A DNA stretch of 64,000 nt from Bacteroidaceae bacterium (GTDB lineage: Bacteria; Bacteroidota; Bacteroidia; Bacteroidales; Bacteroidaceae): assembly GCA_902362375.1 (NCBI GenBank), contig CABIVS010000003.1:234895-298894 (forward strand). Reading direction: 5' to 3'. Position numbers and translations under genes: made by a program. Below the pieces are notes generated by a model. It made no database searches, was not told the DNA's origin, and worked only from the letters and a program-made list of their open reading frames with translations. Of this stretch, positions 1 to 9,917 are shown piece after piece; within the stretch, counting starts at the first letter, position 1, and every line of letters starts with the position of its first letter.

Positions 1-1
1 T

Positions 2-1093
2 ATTTATCCAACACCGGATAATCAAAACTATTGGTATGGACGTACAAATAATAGTACTTTGGCACCCTCCAAGTATTTGTTGGATTGCTTTGATGCAGAT
101 TATGATAAGCGATGGGAGGTAACCTTTACGACCGCCTTTGTGCAGTTCTCCGGCGTACAGTCGGGAGGTAGCTACTTATTTACTAATAAGAAGCAAACAT
201 TGGATGATGGTACTACACCGAAAATAGGAACCAAACATGGTGTAAATGATAACATTAGTTCATTTACAATTCTTACTCAAAATATGATTAATACTTATGG
301 GTTGGATGCAAAATTTCATAATGAGTATATTTATCCATATGGTGACTTGAATTATGCATATTACGATGGAACTTGGGCTCCGAAGCTTACTGCCAAGGTT
401 TGGCCTAAAGGAGAAAATAGCGGTGATCCTTCCAAGTTGCAAGAAGTGAAGAATCCTTATGTAATCCCTTATCCTGTTGCTGAAGACGATGATAGAATTT
501 GTTTCTATTTGTCAAAAGAAAAACTTTCGGATGCGGAAAAAGCGAAACGTAGATATTATGTAATCAATATTGATGATTTGTTTGATAACGGACAATATCG
601 TAAAACGGATATAAAAGTCACTAATGACAAAAACATGTATCCTGGTTTCAACAAATTTAATTGGCTATCGGAAGATTCATATAGTAGTAATCTGCAACGT
701 AAGACAGGTGATGTATTCATTATGCGTATGGCTGAAGTATATCTGATTGCTGCTGAAGCTAACCAGCAATTAGGAAATGGCGGAAAAGCGGCAGAATATC
801 TGAATGTACTGAAAAAGCGTGCAGCTCGTGATGATGCATCTTACAATGCCATGAAATTGAGTAATGCTACACAAAATGATGTTATGGACGAGTATGCTCG
901 TGAATTATGTGGAGAATATCAACGTTGGGTGACGATGAAGCGTCACAAAGATTCTTTCAAACAACGTCTTACTGTTGGTAATCCTCGTGCGGCTGAAAAC
1001 TTTGATGAAAACAAGCATTATTTACGTCCGATCTCTTTTAACTTCTTGAGTCAGATTGATAATGCAGAAGAATATGGAAATAATGGGTATTAG
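2..1093 (+). CDS. SusD/RagB-family outer-membrane lipoprotein, 3' part
   Basis: The reading frame is already open at base 2 and has no start in the window, so this is the C-terminal ~363 residues of a gene that begins upstream. The segment around VFIMRMAEVYLIAAEANQQL, followed by a TPR-like helix pair (LNVLKKRA) and an ERxxEL-like stretch near the end (DEYARELCGEYQRWVTMKR), is the standard C-terminal SusD signature. SusD proteins sit on the cell surface as lids of SusC TonB-dependent transporters and bind glycans or other nutrients; the SusC partner should lie just upstream, outside the window. An intrinsic terminator follows, so this is probably the last gene of its operon. The substrate cannot be told from this fragment. 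Confidence 0.9.
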   Translation: MYPTPDNQNYWYGRTNNSTLAPSKYLLDCFDADYDKRWEVTFTTAFVQFSGVQSGGSYLFTNKKQTLDDGTTPKIGTKHGVNDNISSFTILTQNMINTYGLDAKFHNEYIYPYGDLNYAYYDGTWAPKLTAKVWPKGENSGDPSKLQEVKNPYVIPYPVAEDDDRICFYLSKEKLSDAEKAKRRYYVINIDDLFDNGQYRKTDIKVTNDKNMYPGFNKFNWLSEDSYSSNLQRKTGDVFIMRMAEVYLIAAEANQQLGNGGKAAEYLNVLKKRAARDDASYNAMKLSNATQNDVMDEYARELCGEYQRWVTMKRHKDSFKQRLTVGNPRAAENFDENKHYLRPISFNFLSQIDNAEEYGNNGY

Positions 1094-1124
1094 AACTCTT
1101 ACAGATTAAATTTTAAATTAGGAG

Positions 1125-1155
1125 GGGATATGTCGCGATGACATATCCCTTTTTT
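1125..1155 (+). terminator. Intrinsic terminator after the SusD gene
   Basis: A perfect 10-bp stem (GGGATATGTC / GACATATCCC) with a 5-base loop is followed by six T residues. It lies 31 bases after the SusD stop codon. Confidence 0.9.
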
Positions 1156-1167
1156 ATATATTTTCTT

Positions 1168-1175
1168 TATCTTTG
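1168..1175 (+). promoter_or_regulatory. Bacteroides -7 box for the carbonic anhydrase gene
   Basis: TATCTTTG matches the Bacteroides TAnnTTTG -7 consensus and lies 36 bases before the chosen ATG at 1212. No clear -33 TTTG is seen. The box lies upstream of the chosen ATG, so a start at 1173, which would fall inside it, is unlikely. Confidence 0.6.
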
Positions 1176-1211
1176 TGCCATCGAACAGAGCTTTATAATT
1201 TAAGCGGAACT

Positions 1212-1754
1212 ATGATAGAAGAAATATTAGCTTACAACAAAGAATTTGTTGAGAACAAGGGATATGAATCGTATATTACCAACAAATATCCCGATAAGAA
1301 AATAGCTATTCTTTCCTGTATGGACACCCGACTGACTGCTTTGCTTCCAGCCGCATTAGGAATTAAGAATGGCGATGTAAAAATGATAAAGAATGCAGGT
1401 GGCGTTATTTCCCATCCTTTCGGTAGCGTGATCCGGAGTTTACTCGTAGCTATCTTTGAACTGGGTGTGGAGGAGATAATGGTGATTGCTCATTCTGATT
1501 GTGGAGCTTGTCACATGCATAGTGAAACGATGCTTGAAAAGATGACGGCACGGGGGATAAATCCGGATTATATTGACATGATGCGCTTCTGCGGAGTTGA
1601 TTTTCATGCCTGGCTGGATGGCTTCGAAGATACGGAAAAGTCCGTGAGGGGAACAGTCGATTTTATCGTGCGTCATCCTTTGATTCCTTCAGATGTGACA
1701 GTTTACGGATTTATTATCGATTCTACAACTGGAGAATTAACACGGATTGTATAG
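1212..1754 (+). CDS. Beta-class carbonic anhydrase
   Basis: Predicted 180-residue cytoplasmic zinc enzyme that interconverts CO2 and bicarbonate. The beta-class signature is complete: SCMDTR supplies zinc ligand Cys36 and the Asp38-Arg40 dyad, and HSDCGACH supplies His94 and Cys97 (HxxC). At 180 residues it belongs with the short, single-domain beta enzymes. The frame extends upstream to 1173, but that start would overlap the TATCTTTG promoter box, so the ATG at 1212 is preferred. It stands alone between a terminator and a convergent small gene. Confidence 0.88.
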   Translation: MIEEILAYNKEFVENKGYESYITNKYPDKKIAILSCMDTRLTALLPAALGIKNGDVKMIKNAGGVISHPFGSVIRSLLVAIFELGVEEIMVIAHSDCGACHMHSETMLEKMTARGINPDYIDMMRFCGVDFHAWLDGFEDTEKSVRGTVDFIVRHPLIPSDVTVYGFIIDSTTGELTRIV

Positions 1755-1759
1755 ATAAA

Positions 1760-1978
1760 CTATCTTTTTAATACCTCTAAATATAGTGACGCTATCCTGA
1801 ATACAAAAAAATAAGGCAGCTTTTTATCGGCTGCCTTTATCTTTCTACGGTTATATACTTTCTTTGACTGGTGCACTCGTTTGTGACAAATAGGGTGCCC
1901 GTACATCTCAATTTCTGCCTCACGGCTAGCTTTACGATTCGCTTTAACGTAATCGTCTTGTGTAATTCGCTTTTTCAT
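1760..1978 (-). CDS. Small basic conserved protein, function unknown
   Basis: A 72-residue, Lys/Arg-rich protein (starts MKKRITQDDYVKANRKASR) with no signal peptide or membrane segment. I recall similar short proteins in other Bacteroides genomes, but no function. It has its own TATCTTTG box just upstream on the minus strand. The last ~17 residues are odd: their codons are also a terminator hairpin and U-tract (1804-1837). Homologues may end just after the LPYFF stretch, in which case the present tail would be an extension. No function should be assigned. Confidence 0.65.
   Translation of the reverse strand: MKKRITQDDYVKANRKASREAEIEMYGHPICHKRVHQSKKVYNRRKIKAADKKLPYFFVFRIASLYLEVLKR
1804..1837 (-). 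terminator. Intrinsic terminator hairpin inside the 3' end of the small basic gene
   Basis: On the minus strand AAGGCAGC, a 9-base loop and GCTGCCTT are followed by ATTTTTTT. The whole element is coding (KAADKKLPYFF region) and lies before the stop codon at 1760-1762. Confidence 0.7.
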
Positions 1979-1998
1979 AATGAAATTATTTCTCTGTG

Positions 1999-2006
1999 CA
2001 AAGATA
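1999..2006 (-). promoter_or_regulatory. -7 box for the small basic gene
   Basis: CAAAGATA on the plus strand is TATCTTTG on the minus strand, about 20 bases upstream of the ATG at 1978, which implies a very short leader. Confidence 0.55.
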
Positions 2007-2061
2007 CGATATATTCTTCATTTAGTATAAACTTTTATTTCCTATTACGCTCGGTTTGCAT

Positions 2062-2069
2062 TATCTTTG
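2062..2069 (+). promoter_or_regulatory. -7 box for the nitroreductase operon
   Basis: TATCTTTG lies 39 bases upstream of the ATG at 2101. No -33 TTTG at good spacing is evident. Confidence 0.55.
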
Positions 2070-2100
2070 CATACATTAATCAAATGAAACCGGAAATAAT

Positions 2101-2637
2101 ATGGAAAATTTCAGTGAATTGATAAAGAACCGTCGTAGTATGCGGAAGTTCACCGATGAAGAATTGACACAAGATCAGGTAGTTGCATTGATGAAAGCAG
2201 CTTTGATGTCTCCTTCTTCCAAACGTAGTAATAGTTGGCAGTTTGTAGTGGTTGATGATAAAGAGGTATTGAAAGAATTGTCTCATTGCAAAGAACAGGC
2301 TTCTTCGTTCATTGCCGACGCAGCTTTGGCGATTGTTGTAATGGCCGATCCGTTGGCTAGCGATGTTTGGATTGAAGACGCTTCCATTGCTTCCATCATG
2401 ATACAGTTGCAGGCTGAAGATCTTGGCTTGGGAAGTTGTTGGGTGCAGGTTCGCGAACGTTTCACTGCTACCGGAATGCCTTCCGATGAATTTGTCCATG
2501 GAATTTTGGATATTCCCTTGCAACTTCAGATTCTTTCTGTCATTGCTATCGGCCATAAAGGGATGGAACGTAAACCTTTCAATGAGGAACATCTTCAATG
2601 GGAGAAAATTCATATTAATAAGTTTGGAGGAAAATAA
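2101..2637 (+). CDS. Nitroreductase-family FMN oxidoreductase
   Basis: A 178-residue protein of the nitroreductase superfamily: NAD(P)H-dependent, FMN-binding, usually homodimeric and cytoplasmic. The N-terminal FMN-phosphate motif is visible as IKNRRSMRKF, followed by MSPSSKRSNSWQFVVV, and the C-terminal half has the typical LGSCWVQVRER and AIGHKG motifs. The physiological substrate of this subfamily is not known. It heads a tightly packed same-strand group: the next gene starts two bases after the stop codon. Confidence 0.9.
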   Translation: MENFSELIKNRRSMRKFTDEELTQDQVVALMKAALMSPSSKRSNSWQFVVVDDKEVLKELSHCKEQASSFIADAALAIVVMADPLASDVWIEDASIASIMIQLQAEDLGLGSCWVQVRERFTATGMPSDEFVHGILDIPLQLQILSVIAIGHKGMERKPFNEEHLQWEKIHINKFGGK

Positions 2638-2639
2638 GC

Positions 2640-2975
2640 ATGGGAGCTGCTAAAGCGAATAATAGTAAAGATACCTATCTGGCTACCGCTGTTACCTTTA
2701 TTGTAATCGGAGCACTTTTTCTGATCGATAAGTTGATTCATTTTTCTTCCATCGGGCTACCATGGGTAATGAATAAGGACAATATGTTATTGTACGCTTC
2801 GATCTGTTTCCTTATTTTCAAACGCGATAAATCAATTGGTCTGGTGTTGCTTGGCCTTTGGCTAGTGATGAATATCGGTTTGGTAATATCCTTATTAGGT
2901 TCGTTATCCGGATATCTGTTGCCATTGACATTGCTCATCATCGGAATCATTTTATTCTGGTTTGCAAAACGATAA
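2640..2975 (+). CDS. Small integral membrane protein
   Basis: A 111-residue hydrophobic protein with about four predicted membrane helices (roughly residues 13-33, 45-60, 65-85 and 90-108) and a short polar N-terminus. The ATG at 2640 follows the nitroreductase stop codon by two bases and a GGAGG lies inside the end of that gene, so translation is probably coupled. I do not recognise a named family. Its place in the operon does not define a role. Confidence 0.75.
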   Translation: MGAAKANNSKDTYLATAVTFIVIGALFLIDKLIHFSSIGLPWVMNKDNMLLYASICFLIFKRDKSIGLVLLGLWLVMNIGLVISLLGSLSGYLLPLTLLIIGIILFWFAKR

Positions 2976-2982
2976 GAGAATA

Positions 2983-4279
<1,297 letters not shown>

Positions 4280-4287
4280 ATGGATTA

Positions 4288-4445
4288 GACGATTGGACAA
4301 TTTACGATTGGAGTATCTTTGTAAATTAATCCGGTGATGTCAATAGCAGTACTTTTGACCGTCAACGAAATTGCTCTTAATCATCAACAGAAACATTTTT
4401 CAATCATCAATAAAAAGTATTTTCAATCGTAAATAGTAAATCGTC
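4288..4445. repeat. Split inverted repeat in the kdsC-maf gap
   Basis: Outer arms GACGATT (4288-4294) / AATCGTC (4439-4445) and inner arms TTTACGATTG (4301-4310) / CAATCGTAAA (4424-4433) are complementary and enclose about 113 bases. Short AATCGT/AAATCGT words recur at the right side. The structure fills nearly the whole gap. Confidence 0.6.
4314..4321 (+). promoter_or_regulatory. Possible -7 box upstream of maf
   Basis: TATCTTTG lies inside the loop of the inverted repeat, 142 bases ahead of the maf ATG. The long leader makes the assignment uncertain. Confidence 0.35.
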
Positions 4446-4462
4446 AAATCGTAAATAAAATC

Positions 4463-5044
4463 ATGCTTGATAACTTAAAGAAATACCGGATTATATTAGC
4501 TTCCAATTCTCCCCGTCGGAAAGAACTGATGTCAGGACTGGGAGTAGACTATGTAGTCAGAACATTGCCGGATATAGACGAGTCATATCCGGACACATTG
4601 GTGGGTGCTGAAATACCTGAATATATTGCTCGTGAAAAGGCAGATGCTTACCGTACCATGATGAAGCCGGGAGAATTATTGATTACGGCAGATACCATAG
4701 TCTGGTTAGATGGGAAAGTACTTGGAAAACCGGAGGGCAGGGAAGGAGCCGTTGAAATGCTTCGTACTCTTTCGGGAAAATCTCATCAGGTCTTCACAGG
4801 AGTTTGCCTGACTACTACCGAGTGGCAAAAAAGCTTTACCGCTTCCTCCGAAGTATTGTTTGATGTCTTGTCGGAAGATGAAATCCTGTATTACGTAGAT
4901 CGTTATCAGCCAATGGATAAGGCAGGAGCTTATGGCGTTCAGGAATGGATCGGATATATCGGGGTTAAATCAATTTCCGGTAGTTTCTATAATATTATGG
5001 GACTTCCTATACAGAAACTGTACGGAGAGTTGAAAAAGCTATAG
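4463..5044 (+). CDS. maf: Maf-like nucleoside triphosphate pyrophosphatase
   Basis: A 193-residue Maf/YhdE-type protein, full length for the family. It has the signature SNSPRRKELM near residue 14 and the second family motif ITADTIVWLDGKVLGKP, with the KSHQVFTGV and DKAGAYGVQ blocks that follow. The family hydrolyses non-canonical or pyrimidine NTPs (dTTP/UTP in the YhdE branch) to monophosphates and has been linked to septum inhibition. The ATG at 4463 is the only plausible start. A bidirectional terminator separates it from the convergent TPR gene. Confidence 0.9.
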   Translation: MLDNLKKYRIILASNSPRRKELMSGLGVDYVVRTLPDIDESYPDTLVGAEIPEYIAREKADAYRTMMKPGELLITADTIVWLDGKVLGKPEGREGAVEMLRTLSGKSHQVFTGVCLTTTEWQKSFTASSEVLFDVLSEDEILYYVDRYQPMDKAGAYGVQEWIGYIGVKSISGSFYNIMGLPIQKLYGELKKL

Positions 5045-5131
5045 TAAGTATCTTGAATCTATCTGAATATATCAGTGTAATTAACGTATTGATTACATAA
5101 AATACATAAGATATACTTAGTACAATAATGC

Positions 5132-5173
5132 AAAAAAGGCTGCCTTGAAATAGAAAATGAGGCAGCCTTTTTC
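5132..5173. terminator. Bidirectional terminator between maf and the TPR gene
   Basis: AAAAAGGCTGCC and GGCAGCCTTTTT form a 12-bp stem around a 16-base loop, with A and T tracts on either side, so it can act on both converging transcripts. Confidence 0.9.
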
Positions 5174-5227
5174 TGTATTTTTAAGCAGGAACATTTACTG
5201 AATATCCCAAACTGAAAGATGCGAAAA

Positions 5228-7435
5228 CTATAATAAATCCAGCATCAGAGGAATATCTTCTTCCCGAATTCCTTGTGTGAGAAGAGCCTCTTCATCTTTA
5301 TGGAACATTTCCAAGAATCGTTCCCGGTTTCCACTTGCCGTAATGGCTTTTCCATAGAAAACGGCAGCTTTCTGAATATCTCCCATCACCCAAGCAACAT
5401 GTCCTGCATTCATATAGTCAATAGCCAGAGGCTTTTGTTCTATTATTTTTTCATAATACTTCATCGCCTGTTCATGTTTCTGGCTGATGAATGAACACCA
5501 GCCGATACCACGCCATGCCTTGATGCAATTGCTCTCGATGAAATCCAGTTTGAAGAAATAATTCAGTGCTTCTTCATATTGCCCCAATTCAGCCAGACAA
5601 CTACCGATATGGAAAGTCACGTTGGTATCTTCCGGAGCAGCTTCTTCTACCTTTTTGTAGTAGGTGATTGCTACCTGATAGTTTCTGTTCAGCCGATAAC
5701 AAATAGCCAGATGGCGATTGTTCCAGATATTATCCGGTTTCAGCGTGTCTGCTTTCAGGTAAGCCTGAATAGCCTCTGCATATTTCTTCCTTTTTTGCAA
5801 TGCATAGCCAAACTTCTGATAATATTCCGCACTCTCTCCTTCGAATCCGCCAATCGTTTCCAACTCCTCATAAATTTCGATAGCCTCGTCCCAACGTTCC
5901 TTTGACAGGTAGAAATCGGCAATGGGAAACAATACATCTTCCCAGTGTAATATATTGTCAAGTGCAGGGACATGATGAAGATCGAGCTTCTCTTTAAAAA
6001 TATCTCTGAATTCACTCTTGCGCACACTAAGTTTGAAGAAACGATACAAATCGTGCAGGTATTGGTTGCTGACCGTTCCCGGACGTTCATTGAATTTCTT
6101 CATCGTCTCAACATTCGATTTCTCCGCCAATTCTGCAACCTGCTGTTCGTTCAGTTGGCTCAACATCATATCCTGTTGTGACTGTGGCAATTGATGGATC
6201 GTGAAAAAGAGCGAGTACTTATCACTATTGCTGAAAAACCCCGATTGAAGAATTAAATCCAGTAGACTGCCTCCCTGATTTCCCGCCTGCTTCATTGCCT
6301 TGAGCACATTAGACTGTTGCTTGCTGAATGGATAAAACCAGTTATGTACCTCGCGGAAGAACGGATAGTTTTTCAATGCCGCAAAAGTGCTCATATATAC
6401 ATCTGCACCCTCCAACTGCAATTCGTTCATTTCACGCAATTTATCCCCCAGTCCGGATTTCTCGAATGCATCTTCCCAATCCGGATTCATATCGTTGTTC
6501 TCTTCATCGCTTTCTTCAAAGCCGAACCGCATATTTTTCATGGAGGAAACATTCTTCAGCATTTCGGGAATAATCTCCTCCCTCATCTTTTTATCAATCT
6601 TTTCCGTTTCCTGACATAATAGCATTTGGCGGTAAATACGTGCGACATCTTCTCTGAATGAAGGAATTTCTTCCATGAGATCCACCCTTTTTATCAGTTC
6701 CGGATAGAAAGTAAGGCGGCTTCTGTAAATGTGGAAAATAATCATCGCACCAACCAATGCCCGTTGACTGACGTTGACGTTGGGATGCTCGTAAGCATCA
6801 AGCAACCACATTATTTTTCGTAAGTCGAAACATTCCATCAAGCTTAATGTGAGGGCGCTGACAAACAAACATAAGTCATCTCCCGGAAGTAATTCCGAGG
6901 CAAGCATGGCTTTTGCATCTTCCTCGTCTTCGGGAGTCCATGCACTGTTCGTCCATGTTCTGATAAACATAAACTTGAGCGTGTCCTCATGCCGCTTTAA
7001 TACTTCATCCATCTTTTCGTCAGACAGTAATCCGCTGACTGCCAAGTCGTCATTAAAAGACTCCAGTATGTGCAATATGGTTTTAAGACCATAGTTTGAC
7101 AAGTCTGGCGATTTGGGAGTGCGTCGTACTTCATGATAGTATCTTGATGAAGCGTTATCCAATATGAGCAAACGTGATTGGTCGGCAATTCCCCACGTGT
7201 CTGATACCATTTTCTGATACAGATTCCACCGTTCAGGGTCATTTGCTCCTTGTTTCATGTATTCCAGCATATACTTGTAGGAAGTCTGCAATTGTTCCAG
7301 GCGGGTACGCAGATCCCAGTCAGGACACTGCCACAGCAGAGATTCCAACTGCATCAAAGCTTCCTTGAGTCTTTTCTCTTCAAGTAAGGTACGTATATAT
7401 GCGTATTGTTCATTAATCGTTTTTTCGTTCATCAT
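5228..7435 (-). CDS. Large TPR-repeat protein
   Basis: A 735-residue soluble protein with no signal peptide. The first ~480 residues are helical and unassigned. From about residue 500 onward come clear tetratricopeptide repeats (ADFYLSKERWDEAIEIYEEL; YGKAITASGNRERFLEMFHK), with about six units. TPRs are protein-protein docking surfaces, so a scaffold or regulatory role is likely but the partner is unknown. The ATG at 7435 lies 7 bases after the stop of the DUF418 gene, so the two form an operon. An ATG one codon later is an equal alternative. Confidence 0.85.
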   Translation of the reverse strand: MMNEKTINEQYAYIRTLLEEKRLKEALMQLESLLWQCPDWDLRTRLEQLQTSYKYMLEYMKQGANDPERWNLYQKMVSDTWGIADQSRLLILDNASSRYYHEVRRTPKSPDLSNYGLKTILHILESFNDDLAVSGLLSDEKMDEVLKRHEDTLKFMFIRTWTNSAWTPEDEEDAKAMLASELLPGDDLCLFVSALTLSLMECFDLRKIMWLLDAYEHPNVNVSQRALVGAMIIFHIYRSRLTFYPELIKRVDLMEEIPSFREDVARIYRQMLLCQETEKIDKKMREEIIPEMLKNVSSMKNMRFGFEESDEENNDMNPDWEDAFEKSGLGDKLREMNELQLEGADVYMSTFAALKNYPFFREVHNWFYPFSKQQSNVLKAMKQAGNQGGSLLDLILQSGFFSNSDKYSLFFTIHQLPQSQQDMMLSQLNEQQVAELAEKSNVETMKKFNERPGTVSNQYLHDLYRFFKLSVRKSEFRDIFKEKLDLHHVPALDNILHWEDVLFPIADFYLSKERWDEAIEIYEELETIGGFEGESAEYYQKFGYALQKRKKYAEAIQAYLKADTLKPDNIWNNRHLAICYRLNRNYQVAITYYKKVEEAAPEDTNVTFHIGSCLAELGQYEEALNYFFKLDFIESNCIKAWRGIGWCSFISQKHEQAMKYYEKIIEQKPLAIDYMNAGHVAWVMGDIQKAAVFYGKAITASGNRERFLEMFHKDEEALLTQGIREEDIPLMLDLL

Positions 7436-7442
7436 TATTTAA

Positions 7443-8627
7443 TTATTTACTTTTTCCAATCCAAGTCAAACGTTTCCAGAGACCCTCAAAAGGACCATGT
7501 TTATGGTGTCGGAGCCACCACGAACAGAATACCATTTGTAATAGAACAAAAAGGATGCCAAAAAGAAAACTATATGTGATTCCTAAATATCGTCCCAATT
7601 CGAATCCCCAATGATAGAACAAAAGAGAACCGAAAATAGATTGCCCGAGATAGTTCGTTAAACTCATTTTACCATAAGAGGTGAAACGCATAAAGAAACT
7701 GCGGTCTTTCACACGGTAGAAAGTCAACAGTAATCCTGTCACCAGTAATACCATGAAACTAAGGCTGCTGAATGAACTTAATATCAATTGTAGAGGAACA
7801 AGGACGGCACTCCGTTCGATGAATTCCGGCAACATATTATTTAATCCGTAGATGGGGAAGAAGCAGAGAAGCGAAATTGCCAATGCTTTTAGCCACAAGC
7901 GTTCGTTCTGTTCGCTATACAGGAAATATTTGCGGCGACCAACCAGCATTCCGAATAGGAATAGTCCCGGTGTTTGTAAGATACGTCCGTGTTCCAATGC
8001 CCAGGTCATGTTAGCCATTTGTCCTTCCCACATATTCATGCGGACTGTTTCAAGGAAGTTGCCATGCTTTTGCACGTCGAAAGCGATGCTGAAATAATAA
8101 CCTGCCAGACTTTTACCTGCCACATAGTCAGGATTGCATAAGGCATAGATCAATTTTGCCCAGTCGATAGGTTGAAGGATTAATAAAGTAGCAAAGATGG
8201 CAACTGTACGGTCACTCATCCGGCAAAATATCGGCAGGATAATTCCTAAAATCGCATACATGGTTAATATTTCACCGGTAAAGAAAGCGGCATTGAATTG
8301 TCCTATAATGAACAGGATGAATAATCTCCATAAAAAACGCAGGCGGAAATCTTTCCCTCTCCGTTGTTGGTTATTGTCCTGAATATAGAAACTGAAACCG
8401 AATAGCAAAGCAAATACAGCGTATGCTTTATTGCTGAATGTGAAGAATAATCCTCTCCAGATTGCCTGATCGGTAAATTTCATCCATTCAAAAGGGACTT
8501 CTTCCGGAAAAGAATAGAAATTAAAGTGTTCAATACTGTGCAAGAGGATGATTCCCATTACTGCCAATCCTCTTAATACGTCGGCCACGTCTATTCGGGC
8601 ATTGGTTTCGGCGATTTTACTTTCCAT
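7443..8627 (-). CDS. DUF418 family polytopic membrane protein (YeiB-like)
   Basis: A 394-residue membrane protein with roughly ten hydrophobic helices. The N-terminus RIDVADVLRGLAVMGIILLH matches the start of YeiB/DUF418 proteins and the C-terminal third carries the DUF418 block (TSYGKMSLTNYLGQSIFGS, and FCSWWLRHHKHGPFEGLWK). The family is distantly related to acyltransferase-3-like membrane proteins; its function is not established. It is the first gene of a two-gene operon with the TPR protein. Upstream lies a large palindrome (8685-8761). Confidence 0.88.
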   Translation of the reverse strand: MESKIAETNARIDVADVLRGLAVMGIILLHSIEHFNFYSFPEEVPFEWMKFTDQAIWRGLFFTFSNKAYAVFALLFGFSFYIQDNNQQRRGKDFRLRFLWRLFILFIIGQFNAAFFTGEILTMYAILGIILPIFCRMSDRTVAIFATLLILQPIDWAKLIYALCNPDYVAGKSLAGYYFSIAFDVQKHGNFLETVRMNMWEGQMANMTWALEHGRILQTPGLFLFGMLVGRRKYFLYSEQNERLWLKALAISLLCFFPIYGLNNMLPEFIERSAVLVPLQLILSSFSSLSFMVLLVTGLLLTFYRVKDRSFFMRFTSYGKMSLTNYLGQSIFGSLLFYHWGFELGRYLGITYSFLFGILFVLLQMVFCSWWLRHHKHGPFEGLWKRLTWIGKSK

Positions 8628-8684
8628 GTTTTTTTAGCTATTGTTATTAATAAGATTAATATTTGTTCCAAGAGGAATATATTC

Positions 8685-8761
8685 AGGCACGGATTACGCG
8701 GATTACACGGCTTCAAAAAGATTGCGCAGCCAAAACCGTGTAATCCGCGTAATCCGTGCCT
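8685..8761. repeat. Perfect 26-bp inverted repeat, intergenic
   Basis: Two perfectly complementary 26-base arms (8685-8710 and 8736-8761) flank a 25-base loop. Each arm contains two copies of GGATTAC (GGATTACGC then GGATTACAC). It sits in the 236-base gap downstream of the porin gene and upstream of the DUF418 gene, both on the minus strand. Lacking a T-tract, it looks more like a repetitive extragenic palindrome than a terminator. Confidence 0.9.
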
Positions 8762-8863
8762 AATTCCTTATTTATAATTTCATTCATAACCCTATGGGAA
8801 TGAATGATAGTCTGTTTTCAACTACTACGATTAATACTTAATACTTGACACTCAATACTTGAA

Positions 8864-9907
8864 TTAAAACCTCACCTGTACCTGTGCCTGTATCAGATTG
8901 GAATCTTTCTGTCCATCTCCTTTTTTGTCACAAAAGGTATATTGTGCCTGCAATCGACATCTGGGATAAAACCAGTATTGTACGCCTGCAATATAGTTAT
9001 TTTGTTTGAAATCTGCGCTCTTGTTCGGGTTGAAATAATCGTACGAAGCGATGAAATCGAAATTCCGTGCAAAGCGTAGGCTTCCCGTTGCATAGAAGCC
9101 TTCACTTGTCACACTTCGGTCTTTTCCGCCAAGATATTCCGTATGCAGATTAAAAGTCGGAGTAGTGACAACACCTCCTGCACTCCAACGTTTCTTGGCG
9201 TAATTTTCTCCCGCTTTGATTCCGGTATATTCCGAATCGGCTATGGCGTGCCCTGTTCCGCGGATGAACGAACCACCTACGGATAACCATTTCAGAGGAT
9301 AAACCATCAAATTGCCGACCACATCTTTCTGGTTGTTTTTGTCTTTGGTATTCAATCCCTGCCCGTTCATTACGGCCACTTTATATTGCAGGAAGTCTCG
9401 AAATACTTTCCCATGAAGCATCATGCCAATATCCCGTCCGGAAGTCATTCCGTAACACTTATCGCTACCGCTTACTCCTGCCAGATAGCAGACAGATTGT
9501 GAATAGCAATTAATAAGTTCTACTGTAGTAGGAGACAATTCGTTTTCTATGGTATAAGGAACTTTGAATTCACCGATACGTGCCGTAAGTCCGGGGAGAA
9601 ACTGATAATCGGTATATACTTCGAGTAGCATACCGCCATTGTAGAAGTCATACATAAAGTCGCAAGTCCACCGTTTGGTGATCTTTCCATGTGCCATGAA
9701 AATGATTCGTTTGATGTCGAATGTATTGTCAGGATTCGCTGCATCGTCGTATGTATATCCCAGCTGGGCATATCCGGAGAGGCTAATTCGTTCTTTCAGC
9801 GTGTTGACAACCTGATTTAGTGGCGTTTGTTCTTGTGCAAGAAGGGCATTTTGCATACCTATTATACATAATACAAAAGTGAAGAGTTTAAGTAGTGTTT
9901 TTCGCAT
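8864..9907 (-). CDS. Outer-membrane porin (phosphate-selective porin O/P-like)
   Basis: A 347-residue exported protein with an N-terminal signal peptide (hydrophobic residues ~6-22, cleavage near LLAQEQ). The rest is a chain of amphipathic beta strands ending in an aromatic C-terminal residue (VQVRF), typical of a 16-strand porin barrel. The segments SLSGYAQLGYTYDD, IKRIIFMAHGKITKRW and IGEFKVPYTIENELSP match the porin O/P family. It follows the solute-binding lipoprotein gene by 10 bases, so the two are co-transcribed and probably handle the same solute. The solute is unknown. Confidence 0.85.
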   Translation of the reverse strand: MRKTLLKLFTFVLCIIGMQNALLAQEQTPLNQVVNTLKERISLSGYAQLGYTYDDAANPDNTFDIKRIIFMAHGKITKRWTCDFMYDFYNGGMLLEVYTDYQFLPGLTARIGEFKVPYTIENELSPTTVELINCYSQSVCYLAGVSGSDKCYGMTSGRDIGMMLHGKVFRDFLQYKVAVMNGQGLNTKDKNNQKDVVGNLMVYPLKWLSVGGSFIRGTGHAIADSEYTGIKAGENYAKKRWSAGGVVTTPTFNLHTEYLGGKDRSVTSEGFYATGSLRFARNFDFIASYDYFNPNKSADFKQNNYIAGVQYWFYPRCRLQAQYTFCDKKGDGQKDSNLIQAQVQVRF

Positions 9908-9917
9908 GAGTCAGTTG

